In this document: positions 14,842 to 24,791 of the stretch, piece after piece
Layout: each line of letters starts with the position of its first letter
Position numbering within the stretch: the stretch's first letter is position 1
Assembly (NCBI RefSeq): GCF_029893085.1
Contig: NZ_JARXWI010000003.1
Span: 1 to 64,000, forward strand
Length of the DNA: 64,000 nucleotides
Source of the DNA: Parabacteroides sp. PFB2-10
GTDB lineage: Bacteria; Bacteroidota; Bacteroidia; Bacteroidales; Tannerellaceae
Direction: 5' to 3'
Program-made: the position numbers and the translations under genes
Notes under the pieces: model-generated
Databases searched by the model: none
The model's input: the letters and a program-made list of their open reading frames with translations, nothing else
What the model was told of the DNA's origin: nothing

Positions 14842-17800
14842 TCAGTTCGTATCCTTGTTTTTCAGGTATACGGAAGGAGCCATACCGAATTGCGCTTTAA
14901 AACATTTACTAAAATAGAAAGGATCTTCGATGCCAACCATATAGGAGATCTCCGATACGGTCAGTTTGCCGGTAGCCAATAGCTCGGCCGCCTTTTTCAT
15001 ACGCATGACCCGCAAGTATTCATTGGGTGAATAGCCGGTCAGCCCCTTCACTTTCTTATAGAATACTGTTCGTCCGACATTCATCTGCGAAGCAAACTCA
15101 TCGACCGAGAAACGCGAATTGCCCAGGTTCTTTACCAGTATCTCATGCAATTCATCTACAAACTCTTTATCCCGAATCGAAGCATACACCGCTGAGCGCA
15201 CAATACCCGGCTCTTCAGAGAATTTCTCTTTCAGCTTCTCACGCTGCTCCATCAGTTTCACGATACGTGCCAATAGCAAGCGAATACTGAACGGTTTCGA
15301 CAGGTAGGCATCCGCTCCGCTTTCGATCCCTTCCAGATGATTCTCTGGCAGACTGAGCGCGGTCAACAGGATCACCGGGATATGGCTGGTTTGGAAGTCA
15401 CCCTTTAGTTTGCGGGTCACCTCGTAGCCATTCATTTCCGGCATAAGCACATCGCAAACAATCAGAGCCGGGTCACATTCCTGTGCCAGCTGGAAGCCGG
15501 CGGCTCCATTGTCGGCCACCTCTATATGGAAATAGGGACTCAGCTCCTCTTTCAGGTATTGGCGTACGTCGACATCGTCTTCTATAATCAGGATCTTCTG
15601 CTTATTCAACGGATTGGGCTTGATATAGGATTCGGTGGAGGCCGATTCGGATATACTGTCTGACACAAACGATTCCTTGCCCTGCTGTTGCATCAGGGCA
15701 TTATCGGTATTCAGGAAATCCTTCTCTTCATAGACAGTAGGTTCCATAGGCAGTCTGACCGTAAACACAGATCCGCCGCCAGGGTTCTCATCGTAGGTGA
15801 TTTCTCCTTTATGCACCTGCACCAGTTCGAGCGTAAGATGCAAGCCCACACCGACACTATCACCCGAGAAATTGCTTTGCATAAACCGCTTAAACAACTC
15901 GCTCCGCTTCTCTTTTGGGATACCCACCCCGGTGTCGGTCACCTGCAGCTCGAGTCGATTCTCCTTCACATCTTCATTCACCAGCAAACAGATCTTTCCA
16001 CCCGGTGGTGTGTACTTGAAGGCATTGGAGAGTAGGTTATAAGCAATCTTGTCTAACTTACCTTTATCGACAAACATCTTAAGCGAGGTGGAAGAAGGCA
16101 AGAACTGGAAATCCATATTCTTCGACTCAGCCATATCGCCAAAACTGAGGAATATCTCGTAAAGCATCGCGATCACATCGGTCTTTTCCAACGACAAGGC
16201 CAGTTTATTGTTTTGCATCTTGCGGAATTCCAGTAGCTGATCAATCAAGCGGATCATCCGACGGGTGCTCTTTTCCATGATCTGCATCGGGTAAGAGATC
16301 TCTTTCAGCGGTATATGGGAGCGGTTAATACGATCGAGCGCCCCCTGTATCAGGGTCAGGGGCGTACGAAACTCATGAGAGATATTGGTAAAGAACACCA
16401 GTTTATACTCCGTCAGCTGCTTTTCAATTTCAATTTTATTATTCAACCGGTTGAAGTTACGGCTGATCCGGATCGCAAAAAAGAGAGCCAACCCGGCAAA
16501 CAGCGCATACAACAGAAAGGCCCAAACCGTCAGATAGAAAGGGGGTGTGATGGTGATATACAACTGTGAGAGCGTTTCGTTCCATATTCCCAGGCTGTTT
16601 TCCGATTTCACCTGCAGCTCATACTTCCCGGGAGGCAGCATTTTATAGGCCGCAAAATTCAAAGCAGAGGGTACACTCCAGTCTTTATCATAATTGAGAA
16701 GCCGATAAGAATACTTGGTCATCTTGTCGTCCACATAGTTAAACGAGGAGAAATCGACCTGAATAGAGTTCTGGTTATGCTTCAGTCGGATGGCATCGGT
16801 AAAGGCCATGGAATGGGAAAGCGGAGAGTCTTTATCTCCGGGCAACACATTCATCCCGTTTATGTTCAGGTTGGTGAACACCACCGGGGAGGTAAACGAC
16901 TGCTTGTTGATATCAGCCGGATGGAACGAGATAAAGCCATGGCTCGTTCCAAACAGGATACTACCATCATCCCTGCGAAAAACAGCGCTTTCGGTATACA
17001 CATTGCCCTGCAGATAGGAAGAGAAATAGTAGTTCTCAAACACCATGGCAGGCAGAATCAGCTTCGATATGCCATATTCGGTAGCCAGCCATAAATTGCC
17101 TTGCGCATCTTCGGCCATCGAGTGTACCACATCATTGCACAAGCCGTTTTTCGTATCGTAGTGTTCGAATGTCAGAAAGCTGTAATCAGTCAGATCCTTG
17201 CAGACACTGACGCCGGCACCCGCCGCCGACACCCATACGTTTCCCTGGCTGTCTGAGAAGAGGTATTTGATCTCGTCGCTGTTGAGCTGACCACCGGCAT
17301 AACTATAATGATAATACTGGTCGGGATCGCGGGTGATCGACTCCGGATGAAAGATATAGACCCCTTCGCTGGTGCCCACCCATATCATGCCGTTCTTGTC
17401 TTCACAGATAGAGCGAATCAGCCGCTGTCCGTAGGTACGATTCAGGAAACAATGAAAGATATATTTTCCATCCTCTTTGACCGCCAGCGACAAACCACCA
17501 CCAAACGTACCGATCCACATACGGTCGTGGCTGTCTTTGAACATACAGAATACGTTGTTGTTGCTGATGGAGTTGGGATCGGCAGAGCTATTCCTATACC
17601 AGACCCCATCGATACATAGCCCGTCACCGCGGCTACCCATCCAGATCTTGCCTTCGCTGTCTTTCTCGACCGCGTATATATTAGCCTGCATATCTTTTCG
17701 GGAAACAAGCCGTAGCTGCGCGTCATAGACATAGAGCCCTCCTTTACGCGTACCGATCCATATCTCATTTTCATTGATTCCGGAGATCATCCGGATCGTA

Positions 17801-19104
17801 TTCGAGCGATCGAGCAACTTCGGATCTTCGGGAAAATGACGATACGAACCTTCGTTGATCACACTGATATGCGAAACACCCGAATACTCCGCGCTCACCC
17901 ATATCTCGCCCGAGCGATCTTCCATCACCCCCAACAGATAGTCCGAATTGATATGGCTCAGCCCGTCGATCCCCGCCTTGAAGTGGCTCAGTTCATCTTT
18001 CGATATATCATAGGCGAACAGGCCATTCCCGTAGGTCGATATCCAGATAATATTGCGTGAGTCGTGAACGATTTGGTAGCGTTCGTAATCGATATATCCC
18101 ATTTTCTCTTCCGGGATCAGGGTAAACTTCTTTTTCTCTCCGGTATGAATATTAATATACCATATTTTCCCTGTATGGTTATAGACCCAATAGTTTCCTT
18201 TATTGTCTTCTAAGGGATGTCCCGAAGGAATATTCTCACCCCAGAAATCAGGGTCTTGCTTCAATCTCCCGGTGGTGAAGTCGTAGCAGTAAACGCCCGC
18301 CTGGGTGTATATCAACCAGGATTCCTTAAAAACGAAAGAGCCGAAAATGCGCTCTTGAGCAGGCAGTGATGCCACCCGTACCAATCGGGAGGAGGAAGCA
18401 TCGTATTGCAGGATTTTCCCATCGATGGTGCAGAAATAGAGGCTACTCCCGTGGAGCATCATGTGATGGAAATTATGTTCCGTATCCACCACTGCCTCAT
18501 TCTTATCTGTGACTTTCAATAATCCTTTGTTTGTCCCGATCCAAATGGTTGCCGTGAGGGGGTCTTCCGTAATAAAGGTCACCGTATTATCGGGTAGCGG
18601 ACTTGTCTCCTTCTTGTAGGTGACCGACCGAAACCCGTTGCCTGTATTTATCACCCGCCTGGCACCATTCGCGTCATGCCATAACCACATATCCCCATTG
18701 GAGGCCAATAGGTTTTTGCCATATTTCTGTTCGCTCTCACCACAACCTGTAAAATCGACAAAAGCAGATCGCTTCAGATCGAAACAGCTATACTGTTCAG
18801 ATGAAAAACAGATCCAGAGGAAGCCATTCCGGTCTTCTTGCAGGCTATATATTTTGCGGTCGGCCAGCGAAAGCTGCTGGTCGTGTGAAGGATAATAAGA
18901 AAGAAACGTGTTCCCATCGTAACGGTTAAGCCCGTTCAAGGTTCCCATCCAGATAAAGCCTTTACTGTCTTGAATGAGATGGCGTACGGTATTATTGGCC
19001 AAGCCGTCTGCTATCGTGATATGCCTCGAACGAATCTCAATAGAGGCTGAGAGCGGCCAGAGCAATACGAGCAAAAAAAGAGATACAATGATTGGTTTAT
19101 TCAT
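14842..19104 (-). CDS. Hybrid two-component system regulator, HTCS-1
   Basis: This 1420-residue one-protein sensor-regulator has a signal peptide, a periplasmic double beta-propeller of two-component-propeller repeats (about 25-750), a Y_Y_Y domain (about 760-850), a membrane segment near 865, a histidine kinase with NISHEFRTPLTL (about 905-1150), a receiver (about 1170-1290, with the phospho-Asp in VCDVLMPE) and a C-terminal AraC-type DNA-binding domain (about 1320-1420). Family members bind oligosaccharides in the periplasm and activate carbohydrate-utilisation genes. I placed the start at 19102-19104 because an upstream in-frame extension runs through the -7 box and into repeat copy 3. It lies in the same direction as CE12-GH28 and probably regulates them. 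Confidence 0.93.
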   Translation of the reverse strand: MNKPIIVSLFLLVLLWPLSASIEIRSRHITIADGLANNTVRHLIQDSKGFIWMGTLNGLNRYDGNTFLSYYPSHDQQLSLADRKIYSLQEDRNGFLWICFSSEQYSCFDLKRSAFVDFTGCGESEQKYGKNLLASNGDMWLWHDANGARRVINTGNGFRSVTYKKETSPLPDNTVTFITEDPLTATIWIGTNKGLLKVTDKNEAVVDTEHNFHHMMLHGSSLYFCTIDGKILQYDASSSRLVRVASLPAQERIFGSFVFKESWLIYTQAGVYCYDFTTGRLKQDPDFWGENIPSGHPLEDNKGNYWVYNHTGKIWYINIHTGEKKKFTLIPEEKMGYIDYERYQIVHDSRNIIWISTYGNGLFAYDISKDELSHFKAGIDGLSHINSDYLLGVMEDRSGEIWVSAEYSGVSHISVINEGSYRHFPEDPKLLDRSNTIRMISGINENEIWIGTRKGGLYVYDAQLRLVSRKDMQANIYAVEKDSEGKIWMGSRGDGLCIDGVWYRNSSADPNSISNNNVFCMFKDSHDRMWIGTFGGGLSLAVKEDGKYIFHCFLNRTYGQRLIRSICEDKNGMIWVGTSEGVYIFHPESITRDPDQYYHYSYAGGQLNSDEIKYLFSDSQGNVWVSAAGAGVSVCKDLTDYSFLTFEHYDTKNGLCNDVVHSMAEDAQGNLWLATEYGISKLILPAMVFENYYFSSYLQGNVYTESAVFRRDDGSILFGTSHGFISFHPADINKQSFTSPVVFTNLNINGMNVLPGDKDSPLSHSMAFTDAIRLKHNQNSIQVDFSSFNYVDDKMTKYSYRLLNYDKDWSVPSALNFAAYKMLPPGKYELQVKSENSLGIWNETLSQLYITITPPFYLTVWAFLLYALFAGLALFFAIRISRNFNRLNNKIEIEKQLTEYKLVFFTNISHEFRTPLTLIQGALDRINRSHIPLKEISYPMQIMEKSTRRMIRLIDQLLEFRKMQNNKLALSLEKTDVIAMLYEIFLSFGDMAESKNMDFQFLPSSTSLKMFVDKGKLDKIAYNLLSNAFKYTPPGGKICLLVNEDVKENRLELQVTDTGVGIPKEKRSELFKRFMQSNFSGDSVGVGLHLTLELVQVHKGEITYDENPGGGSVFTVRLPMEPTVYEEKDFLNTDNALMQQQGKESFVSDSISESASTESYIKPNPLNKQKILIIEDDVDVRQYLKEELSPYFHIEVADNGAAGFQLAQECDPALIVCDVLMPEMNGYEVTRKLKGDFQTSHIPVILLTALSLPENHLEGIESGADAYLSKPFSIRLLLARIVKLMEQREKLKEKFSEEPGIVRSAVYASIRDKEFVDELHEILVKNLGNSRFSVDEFASQMNVGRTVFYKKVKGLTGYSPNEYLRVMRMKKAAELLATGKLTVSEISYMVGIEDPFYFSKCFKAQFGMAPSVYLKNKDTN

Positions 19105-19131
19105 AGGTATTTTAAGATATAACGCATCATA

Positions 19132-19139
19132 CAAAGGTA
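19132..19139 (-). promoter_or_regulatory. -7 box for HTCS-1
   Basis: TACCTTTG on the minus strand, 28 bases upstream of the chosen ATG. Its position rules out translation starts further upstream. Confidence 0.55.
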
Positions 19140-19190
19140 TGTAAACTTTCGGAATGAGCATAAAACAAAAGAAGATAAAAAATGCAAATC

Positions 19191-19340
19191 GAGGTGTAAG
19201 CCAAAGGGGATGGTTTTTAGTTAAAATGAGGTAGTCTTGCTTACACTTCAAATGTTAACAAATACTAACTCCCGGGAGTTTGTGCGCAAAGTCCTACCTT
19301 TTTGGAAAAAAACTCCCGCCGAAATATCAAAATGTCAATA
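19191..19340 (+). repeat. Dispersed structured repeat, copy 3 (subtype A)
   Basis: It has the hairpin GAGGTGTAAGC...GCTTACACTTC, then AAATGTTAACAAAT, the core CTCCCGGGAGTTTG and a tail with GCCGAAATATCAAAATGTC. It lies between the GLUG gene terminator and the HTCS-1 promoter. Confidence 0.85.
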
Positions 19341-19382
19341 CAGGGTGATTCTCGAAATCTCATCTCACACGATGATAAAATC

Positions 19383-19422
19383 AAAAAAAATACCCCGACC
19401 TGCCTATCGACAGTCGGGGTAT
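19383..19422 (-). terminator. Intrinsic terminator of the GLUG/giant-protein unit
   Basis: Read on minus, the stem ATACCCCGACTG / CAGGTCGGGGTAT is followed by a run of eight T. It lies 28 bases past the stop of the GLUG-repeat gene. Confidence 0.88.
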
Positions 19423-19449
19423 TCACTATAGGAGACTATAAATAGCCGT

Positions 19450-22400
19450 TTATCTAACCATCACTTTCTTCACCGTTGTATTGCTTCTGACAATATAGAA
19501 TCCGGCAGGCAGTGTGATGATCTCTTCGCCTTCTATTTCGCGCTGAGCCACCATACGTCCGGAAACTTCATAGATATAAACCGGCACCCGCTGGGGCGAT
19601 CCGATCATCAGGCAACCTGTTCCGGGGGTTATCTGCAGTTGGTCGTTCAGTTTCTCGTTAGACACTCCATCTTCCAGGGTAACTTCAAAAGTCATATTAG
19701 CACGTACCTGAGAGATGACAACCGTATACACTCCGCCATCCAAGGTTGGTTTCAGGGTAATATCACCCGATTTCACGACCGGAGCAAGGTGTGTATAATC
19801 CGGGAAAAGCCGGAAGCTAAACGTACAGGACTTTCCATCCGCCACATCCATGCTATGGGAACCACTCAGCAGCTCAATGCCCAAGGGGAATACGATATTC
19901 ACCTTAAACATATCTTCGCTGAACACCTCTTCTACCAGACTCACCTGGATGCTCAAGTTACCGGTGATCCGTGAGATAGTCACCGTATAAACGCCATCTT
20001 CCAATAAAGGATAATGTTGAGCTGATCCGGCTTTCACAAATACCGTCTTTCCACTCATGTAGCGTTCATCGACAGTAAATTGGAAAGAGAATGGTTTTCC
20101 TTCGATTGCCTGGCAGATCGGCAGTGTGCCTTGCAGTTTAATTCCCAGAGCCGCATTGATGGTGACCGTATGATAGACCGGATCTTTTACCTCCGGCTCC
20201 GGTTCACTCAAGAGCACATAAATGGCCAAATCCGTGTCTATAGCCGAAATCGTAACAGAATAGACACCTTCGCTGAGCTGGTGGATGAGACGATTGGTAA
20301 ACGTACGCACCTCCACGCCATACGACTTAAAGGCCTCTGCTAAGGTAAACTGCAACACAAACTCTTCCCCTTTTACTACCTGGTTTGAATAGGCTATTCC
20401 TGTTTCCAACACAATACCATTCGCCTGATTCACCTCGATGGTGACGGTTTGGTAAATCGGATCCACCTGTTCTTCTTTGGGGATCATATTAATTGCCACA
20501 TCCACATCCTCATTGACCTCACCCAAATCAACAAAATATTTTCCATCCTGCATGGAGAGGGTCAAGGGTGTTTCTTCGACAGTCGCCCTCATCGTATGAT
20601 TCGAAAAGTCATAGCTATCATCCAAGATGACATAAAATGAAAAATGCTCTCCTTGCACCACTTCGTTTGTCCTCTTGACATTCTCCAGAATGACTCCTTC
20701 CTGCGCATTGATTGTGACGGTCACATAGTCAATAAATGTCAGAGAAATCGTGACGGTGGTATCCGACTCGACCTTATCCAGTGTAAAGGAATAAACTCCT
20801 TCATCCAGGTCGGGTTCCAATATGGTTTCACCCGTCGTCACGGCAAGCGCATGGGTTGAAGCCGAATAGCCCTCAGCATAAGCAAAACGGAAGGTGAAAG
20901 CACTATCGACCATAACAATATTGACCGTATCTCCGCTGATGAAGGTGATACCCTCTTCAGGCGCTTCAATGGTCACGGCATAGCCCGGGGTTAGCGCAAA
21001 GTTCAGAACAGAATCGCAGGTAACCGTAAAGGCGTAGGTGTGAAGCCCATCTTTTATGGAAACCGGTTCTAAAACATTCTTCGCCTCACCCGTTCCCGAT
21101 GACACCTCTACAAAATATTTCTCATATCCTTCGGCAAGGCGGAAGGCAAAGGTAAAGGTATCGTCTTTGGCAATCACCGAATCTTGGCCGAAGGTGAGAG
21201 TGCCCGTCAACACAATAGCATCCAAATCGGGCTGCGTGAGTTGCACGGTGTATGTGGTCAGGTCGCGCACGATAGAGAGCGTATCGGGTCGTGTTATTCC
21301 ACTCTGGGAGGTGCCCAGGAATACACCATAATAGGTTTTCCCCACCTCTGCCAGGGTCGGTGAAACGATGCGCTTTTGCACCCCTTCGGACGCTGTAGCC
21401 GAGAGGGTGATAGCTGTTGCTTTGCCATACACGGAAAGAGGCCTTTCATCGGGCACATCGTCTGAGCTTGCACCACCATAGCTGTATGTATAATTGGTTA
21501 ATGCAAACACATCACTTAATTTATTTGCCACAGTTCCCTTCTGCCAGGAGAAATAGGGATAGACAGCTGTCGCATCCTCACCTTCACCATAACTGAACGT
21601 CCAATTAGTATTTTGGGTTTTCCAGGCATCAAAAGTGCTGGCTGTCAACAGATCGAGCGTCGTTTTAGTTCCTGAAGAATAGGCCGTCCCTTCACCCACA
21701 GCGAGGCTTTTGCCTGTTGTCCATGTATCGAAGAATGCATTCGAGATCGAACCATCCGAGCGTGTACCGACCAAACCGCCGGCATAGGTACCACTCACAG
21801 CACCTGTCGCGTAGGAATAGGTGATGGTTCCGCCATATTGTGCCCCGGCTAAGCCGCCGGTATAATTAGCCGCCACATCGCCCGTCGCGTAGGTATGCGA
21901 CAGGGTTCCCGATGTAACCCCGACCAATCCGCCGGCGATACTGTTTACGCGCGTGGCTTCTACGGGAACAACAGAGAATGTTTCCTTGATTGTACCGGTA
22001 TTATACCCGGCCACTCCACCAACATTGGCTGTTCCCGACACCAAACCGGTACCGATCACGCGGCATTTTTCGATCAATCCTTCGTTAGTACCGGCCAATG
22101 CTCCGAAATTATCTCCTCCAATGATGCCATTAGTATGAACCTGAACGGTTAGGCCTTTCACCTCACCCTCTGTGCCGATATAGCCAAACAATCCCTGGTT
22201 TGCAGCCGTATTATTGATCGATAATCCGGAAATGATATGACTGTTACCATCAAATTTCCCTTCAAAAGGAAGCAGCGTATGACCAATGGAGCTCCAGCTC
22301 TTCGTCAAAGGAATATCAGCGGTTACCTTAAAGTGCATATCGGCGTAGGATTCTCCTACAAAATAACCCACATTGGCTAACGCCGCTTCGGTTGGAATCA

Positions 22401-24246
22401 GGATCGGATCTGTTGCCGTTCCACCATCCATCAGGATCTCTTCATCCAATAAATAGGGGTAAGAGAAGCCTTCGATAATCTTCCAGACGGGAGGATCAGC
22501 AGAGAACCAACCGTCAAAGGTTTCTGCTGTTTTCATTTCCGCGGCTGATTTTCCACCATCTCCAAGTACATTTGTATTCCAATCTGTATCTTTTTTGAAG
22601 TAGGAAGAAGTTATTCCAGTGCCTTCGGCAATGCCATTATTAGTAGTTGCACCAGACACTTTTCCATAGGCATAGCTATTAGTAATCGAAGAACCCATAA
22701 CTAAATATCCAGCTAACCCTCCGGCATGCGATCCATATGTCACATCCCCGGTAGCATAACAATACTCGATACTACCTTTCAGAGTACCCACTAAGCCACC
22801 GGCAGTTCCTGTACTGCCTATGACTGTTCCTTGGGCAAAACTTTGACTGATTATACAGCCTTCATCCGCCCGTCCTACCAAACCGCCAACGAAAGCATCA
22901 CCTACAACATCCGTTTTAGCTACCGAAGAGGTGATAGAACCACCATTTTGCCAACCAATCAGACCTCCGACATAATTCCCCCCTTGAACTTTTCCTCCGG
23001 TTACCTTACAGTTTTTGATAGTAGCCTTAGAATAACCTATCAAAGCCCCAGTTCTACCCGATCCGATGATACCCACTTCAGCCAATTCCAATTGGATATT
23101 TTGAAAGACTGCGTTTGTATTTCCAGTTGTACCAAACAAACCTTGGTCTAAAAGCGTTGGTGCAGCAATCTTTAGTCCTGAGATTGTATAACCCGCTCCG
23201 TCAAAAGAGCCATTAAATGTATATTTAACATCATCTTTCCCGATAGCGATCCAGTTTCCACTAAGTTCAATATCATTCCCTAAGATAAAATGATAATCAT
23301 TATAATCCGTTCCCAGGAATAACCGCAATGCCGCCAGGTCATCCGGTGAATAGATTTCATACGGAGAATCTTCGCTTCCATCACCTGCATAAAACACATA
23401 ATTCTGCAAACGGGGGAAGGTAGCACCCTCTTCGATACACCAGGTGTCTTTGAAGTCCCAGGAATAGGTATCTTTCAATTTTAAAGCAGTTAACGTAGCC
23501 GCCTTTGTATGGGTAATATCATCCGCTGCATTTCCTACAGCGGTTGGCCCTTCGTCTGCGCTTAGATAATAAGAGGAGGTTATTGTTCCACCTCCAGCAT
23601 TATACCCCACCAATACCCCGGCATCTTCGCTATCATCTTCTTCCGACCCTTGCACGGCAGCCGTCGAGATACAATAGGTGATCGTTCCGGTATTCATCCC
23701 GGCTATGCCTCCGGCAATGGTATCGGCAGTCACCGTACCGCCAACAACCAGACAGCTATCAATATTTCCGTCATTCCAACCGACTATACCACCTGAAATG
23801 GTATCGCCCAGGATGGGTTTATCTGATGACAACTCCACAGATAGATTCTTGATCGTTCCGTTCGAATAACCGAAAAGTCCGTTACAGACACTGACTTCCT
23901 CCCCATCGCCGATCCAAAGTCCTTTAATCGTTTTTCCTCCTCCATTGAAGGTGCCATTAAAGGAATAAATTGTATCAGACGACGATGTCAAGTCATTGGT
24001 TTCATTGTATCTCCCGATCGGTGCCCAGCCAGTTGAGGCAATATACCCCGTCAGATCAATATCAGAATAGAGTCGGAAATGATAATTCGAACGCAGAAAG
24101 TCACGGACGGCATCTAAGTCTTCCACTGTAGTAATAAGATAGGGATCGTCTGCAGTGCCCGTACCTCCGGAGAATTCATATTGCCCCTGTGCTCCCACCC
24201 GGAAAGCCAACAGGAGAATAACTATTGATACTATTATTTTTTTCAT
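19450..24246 (-). CDS. GLUG-repeat surface protein
   Basis: This protein of about 1598 residues has a clear signal peptide (MKKIIVSIVILLLAFRVGAQ). Residues about 25-930 contain many GLUG-type repeats (patterns such as YAGGLVG, TGTITYSYATG and GLFGYIG), which form beta-solenoid-like adhesin folds. Residues about 980-1520 are six tandem beta-rich units of about 85 residues, each with a VTI...GI..L... start and a DGVYTVTIS-like segment. The C-terminus (PVYIYEVSGRMV to AGFYIVRSN) resembles a T9SS type A sorting tail. I chose the ATG at 24244-24246; one at 24271-24273 is also possible. It follows the 144-residue lipoprotein gene closely. A role in adhesion or surface structure is inferred. Confidence 0.8.
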   Translation of the reverse strand: MKKIIVSIVILLLAFRVGAQGQYEFSGGTGTADDPYLITTVEDLDAVRDFLRSNYHFRLYSDIDLTGYIASTGWAPIGRYNETNDLTSSSDTIYSFNGTFNGGGKTIKGLWIGDGEEVSVCNGLFGYSNGTIKNLSVELSSDKPILGDTISGGIVGWNDGNIDSCLVVGGTVTADTIAGGIAGMNTGTITYCISTAAVQGSEEDDSEDAGVLVGYNAGGGTITSSYYLSADEGPTAVGNAADDITHTKAATLTALKLKDTYSWDFKDTWCIEEGATFPRLQNYVFYAGDGSEDSPYEIYSPDDLAALRLFLGTDYNDYHFILGNDIELSGNWIAIGKDDVKYTFNGSFDGAGYTISGLKIAAPTLLDQGLFGTTGNTNAVFQNIQLELAEVGIIGSGRTGALIGYSKATIKNCKVTGGKVQGGNYVGGLIGWQNGGSITSSVAKTDVVGDAFVGGLVGRADEGCIISQSFAQGTVIGSTGTAGGLVGTLKGSIEYCYATGDVTYGSHAGGLAGYLVMGSSITNSYAYGKVSGATTNNGIAEGTGITSSYFKKDTDWNTNVLGDGGKSAAEMKTAETFDGWFSADPPVWKIIEGFSYPYLLDEEILMDGGTATDPILIPTEAALANVGYFVGESYADMHFKVTADIPLTKSWSSIGHTLLPFEGKFDGNSHIISGLSINNTAANQGLFGYIGTEGEVKGLTVQVHTNGIIGGDNFGALAGTNEGLIEKCRVIGTGLVSGTANVGGVAGYNTGTIKETFSVVPVEATRVNSIAGGLVGVTSGTLSHTYATGDVAANYTGGLAGAQYGGTITYSYATGAVSGTYAGGLVGTRSDGSISNAFFDTWTTGKSLAVGEGTAYSSGTKTTLDLLTASTFDAWKTQNTNWTFSYGEGEDATAVYPYFSWQKGTVANKLSDVFALTNYTYSYGGASSDDVPDERPLSVYGKATAITLSATASEGVQKRIVSPTLAEVGKTYYGVFLGTSQSGITRPDTLSIVRDLTTYTVQLTQPDLDAIVLTGTLTFGQDSVIAKDDTFTFAFRLAEGYEKYFVEVSSGTGEAKNVLEPVSIKDGLHTYAFTVTCDSVLNFALTPGYAVTIEAPEEGITFISGDTVNIVMVDSAFTFRFAYAEGYSASTHALAVTTGETILEPDLDEGVYSFTLDKVESDTTVTISLTFIDYVTVTINAQEGVILENVKRTNEVVQGEHFSFYVILDDSYDFSNHTMRATVEETPLTLSMQDGKYFVDLGEVNEDVDVAINMIPKEEQVDPIYQTVTIEVNQANGIVLETGIAYSNQVVKGEEFVLQFTLAEAFKSYGVEVRTFTNRLIHQLSEGVYSVTISAIDTDLAIYVLLSEPEPEVKDPVYHTVTINAALGIKLQGTLPICQAIEGKPFSFQFTVDERYMSGKTVFVKAGSAQHYPLLEDGVYTVTISRITGNLSIQVSLVEEVFSEDMFKVNIVFPLGIELLSGSHSMDVADGKSCTFSFRLFPDYTHLAPVVKSGDITLKPTLDGGVYTVVISQVRANMTFEVTLEDGVSNEKLNDQLQITPGTGCLMIGSPQRVPVYIYEVSGRMVAQREIEGEEIITLPAGFYIVRSNTTVKKVMVR

Positions 24247-24281
24247 GTGAATACGTTTTTTGTTTCTGTTCATCTTGCTGA

Positions 24282-24716
24282 TCACTTAACCCCTTTCAGA
24301 TCCAATATCTTCGGATTGTCTAAGCTTCCCCAGTCACCATCCGGTTCAAATGTCAGTATCGCCTCCGTGGCATACATATTCGAGTTGCCACTATTATAGT
24401 ATTTAAAGGCAATTTTGCCCTGTTCATCCGAGAATCCTTTGATCGTAATGAAGTAGAAACGCTGTTCGCCTACTTTCACCAGTTCGCCTTTTCCCCGGCA
24501 TTCTTCTCCCATAAAGGCAGCCATTTGATCATTATCCTGCGCCTGCTTCAACAGGTTATCCGGCAAAACAACGATAGCGGTCATGGTGGTGTTAAAGCTT
24601 TCCGATTCGCTCACCTGCCAATTGGTCGGCGCGGGCTGCGTGAAATCTTCTTTATCGCATGCGCTAAAAAGGGAGAATCCCAATAGCACTATTAGTATGG
24701 ATATACTCTTTTTCAT
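24282..24716 (-). CDS. Small lipoprotein related to a domain of the giant LamG protein
   Basis: This 144-residue lipoprotein (signal ending LFSAC, Cys 20) carries one beta-rich domain. Its layout parallels residues about 2795-2910 of the 3290-residue protein encoded next to it. Both have a W-V opening, a segment like DQMAAFMGEECRG / DMIAAFIDGKCVG, an aromatic beta-strand (YFITIKGF / YAFLTVYGN), and an ending with P-K/L-I-x-D. It sits between the giant gene and the GLUG gene on the same strand, so the three probably form one unit. It may anchor or dock these surface proteins; that is inference, and no known function is recognised. Confidence 0.72.
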   Translation of the reverse strand: MKKSISILIVLLGFSLFSACDKEDFTQPAPTNWQVSESESFNTTMTAIVVLPDNLLKQAQDNDQMAAFMGEECRGKGELVKVGEQRFYFITIKGFSDEQGKIAFKYYNSGNSNMYATEAILTFEPDGDWGSLDNPKILDLKGVK

Positions 24717-24742
24717 ATTTTTTTCAGTATTAAGAAGGGTAC

Positions 24743-24774
24743 GAAGAGCAGGTTGCCGATAGCAACCTGCCTTC
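24743..24774 (-). promoter_or_regulatory. Intercistronic hairpin between giant gene and lipoprotein gene
   Basis: The inverted repeat GCAGGTTGC / GCAACCTGC (24748-24756, 24762-24770), with outer GAAG/CTTC pairs and a 5-base loop, lies between the giant gene stop and the lipoprotein ATG. No T run follows, so an mRNA-stability or processing role is more likely than termination. Confidence 0.6.
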
Positions 24775-24791
24775 TTCCCCGAAGGTTCGTA

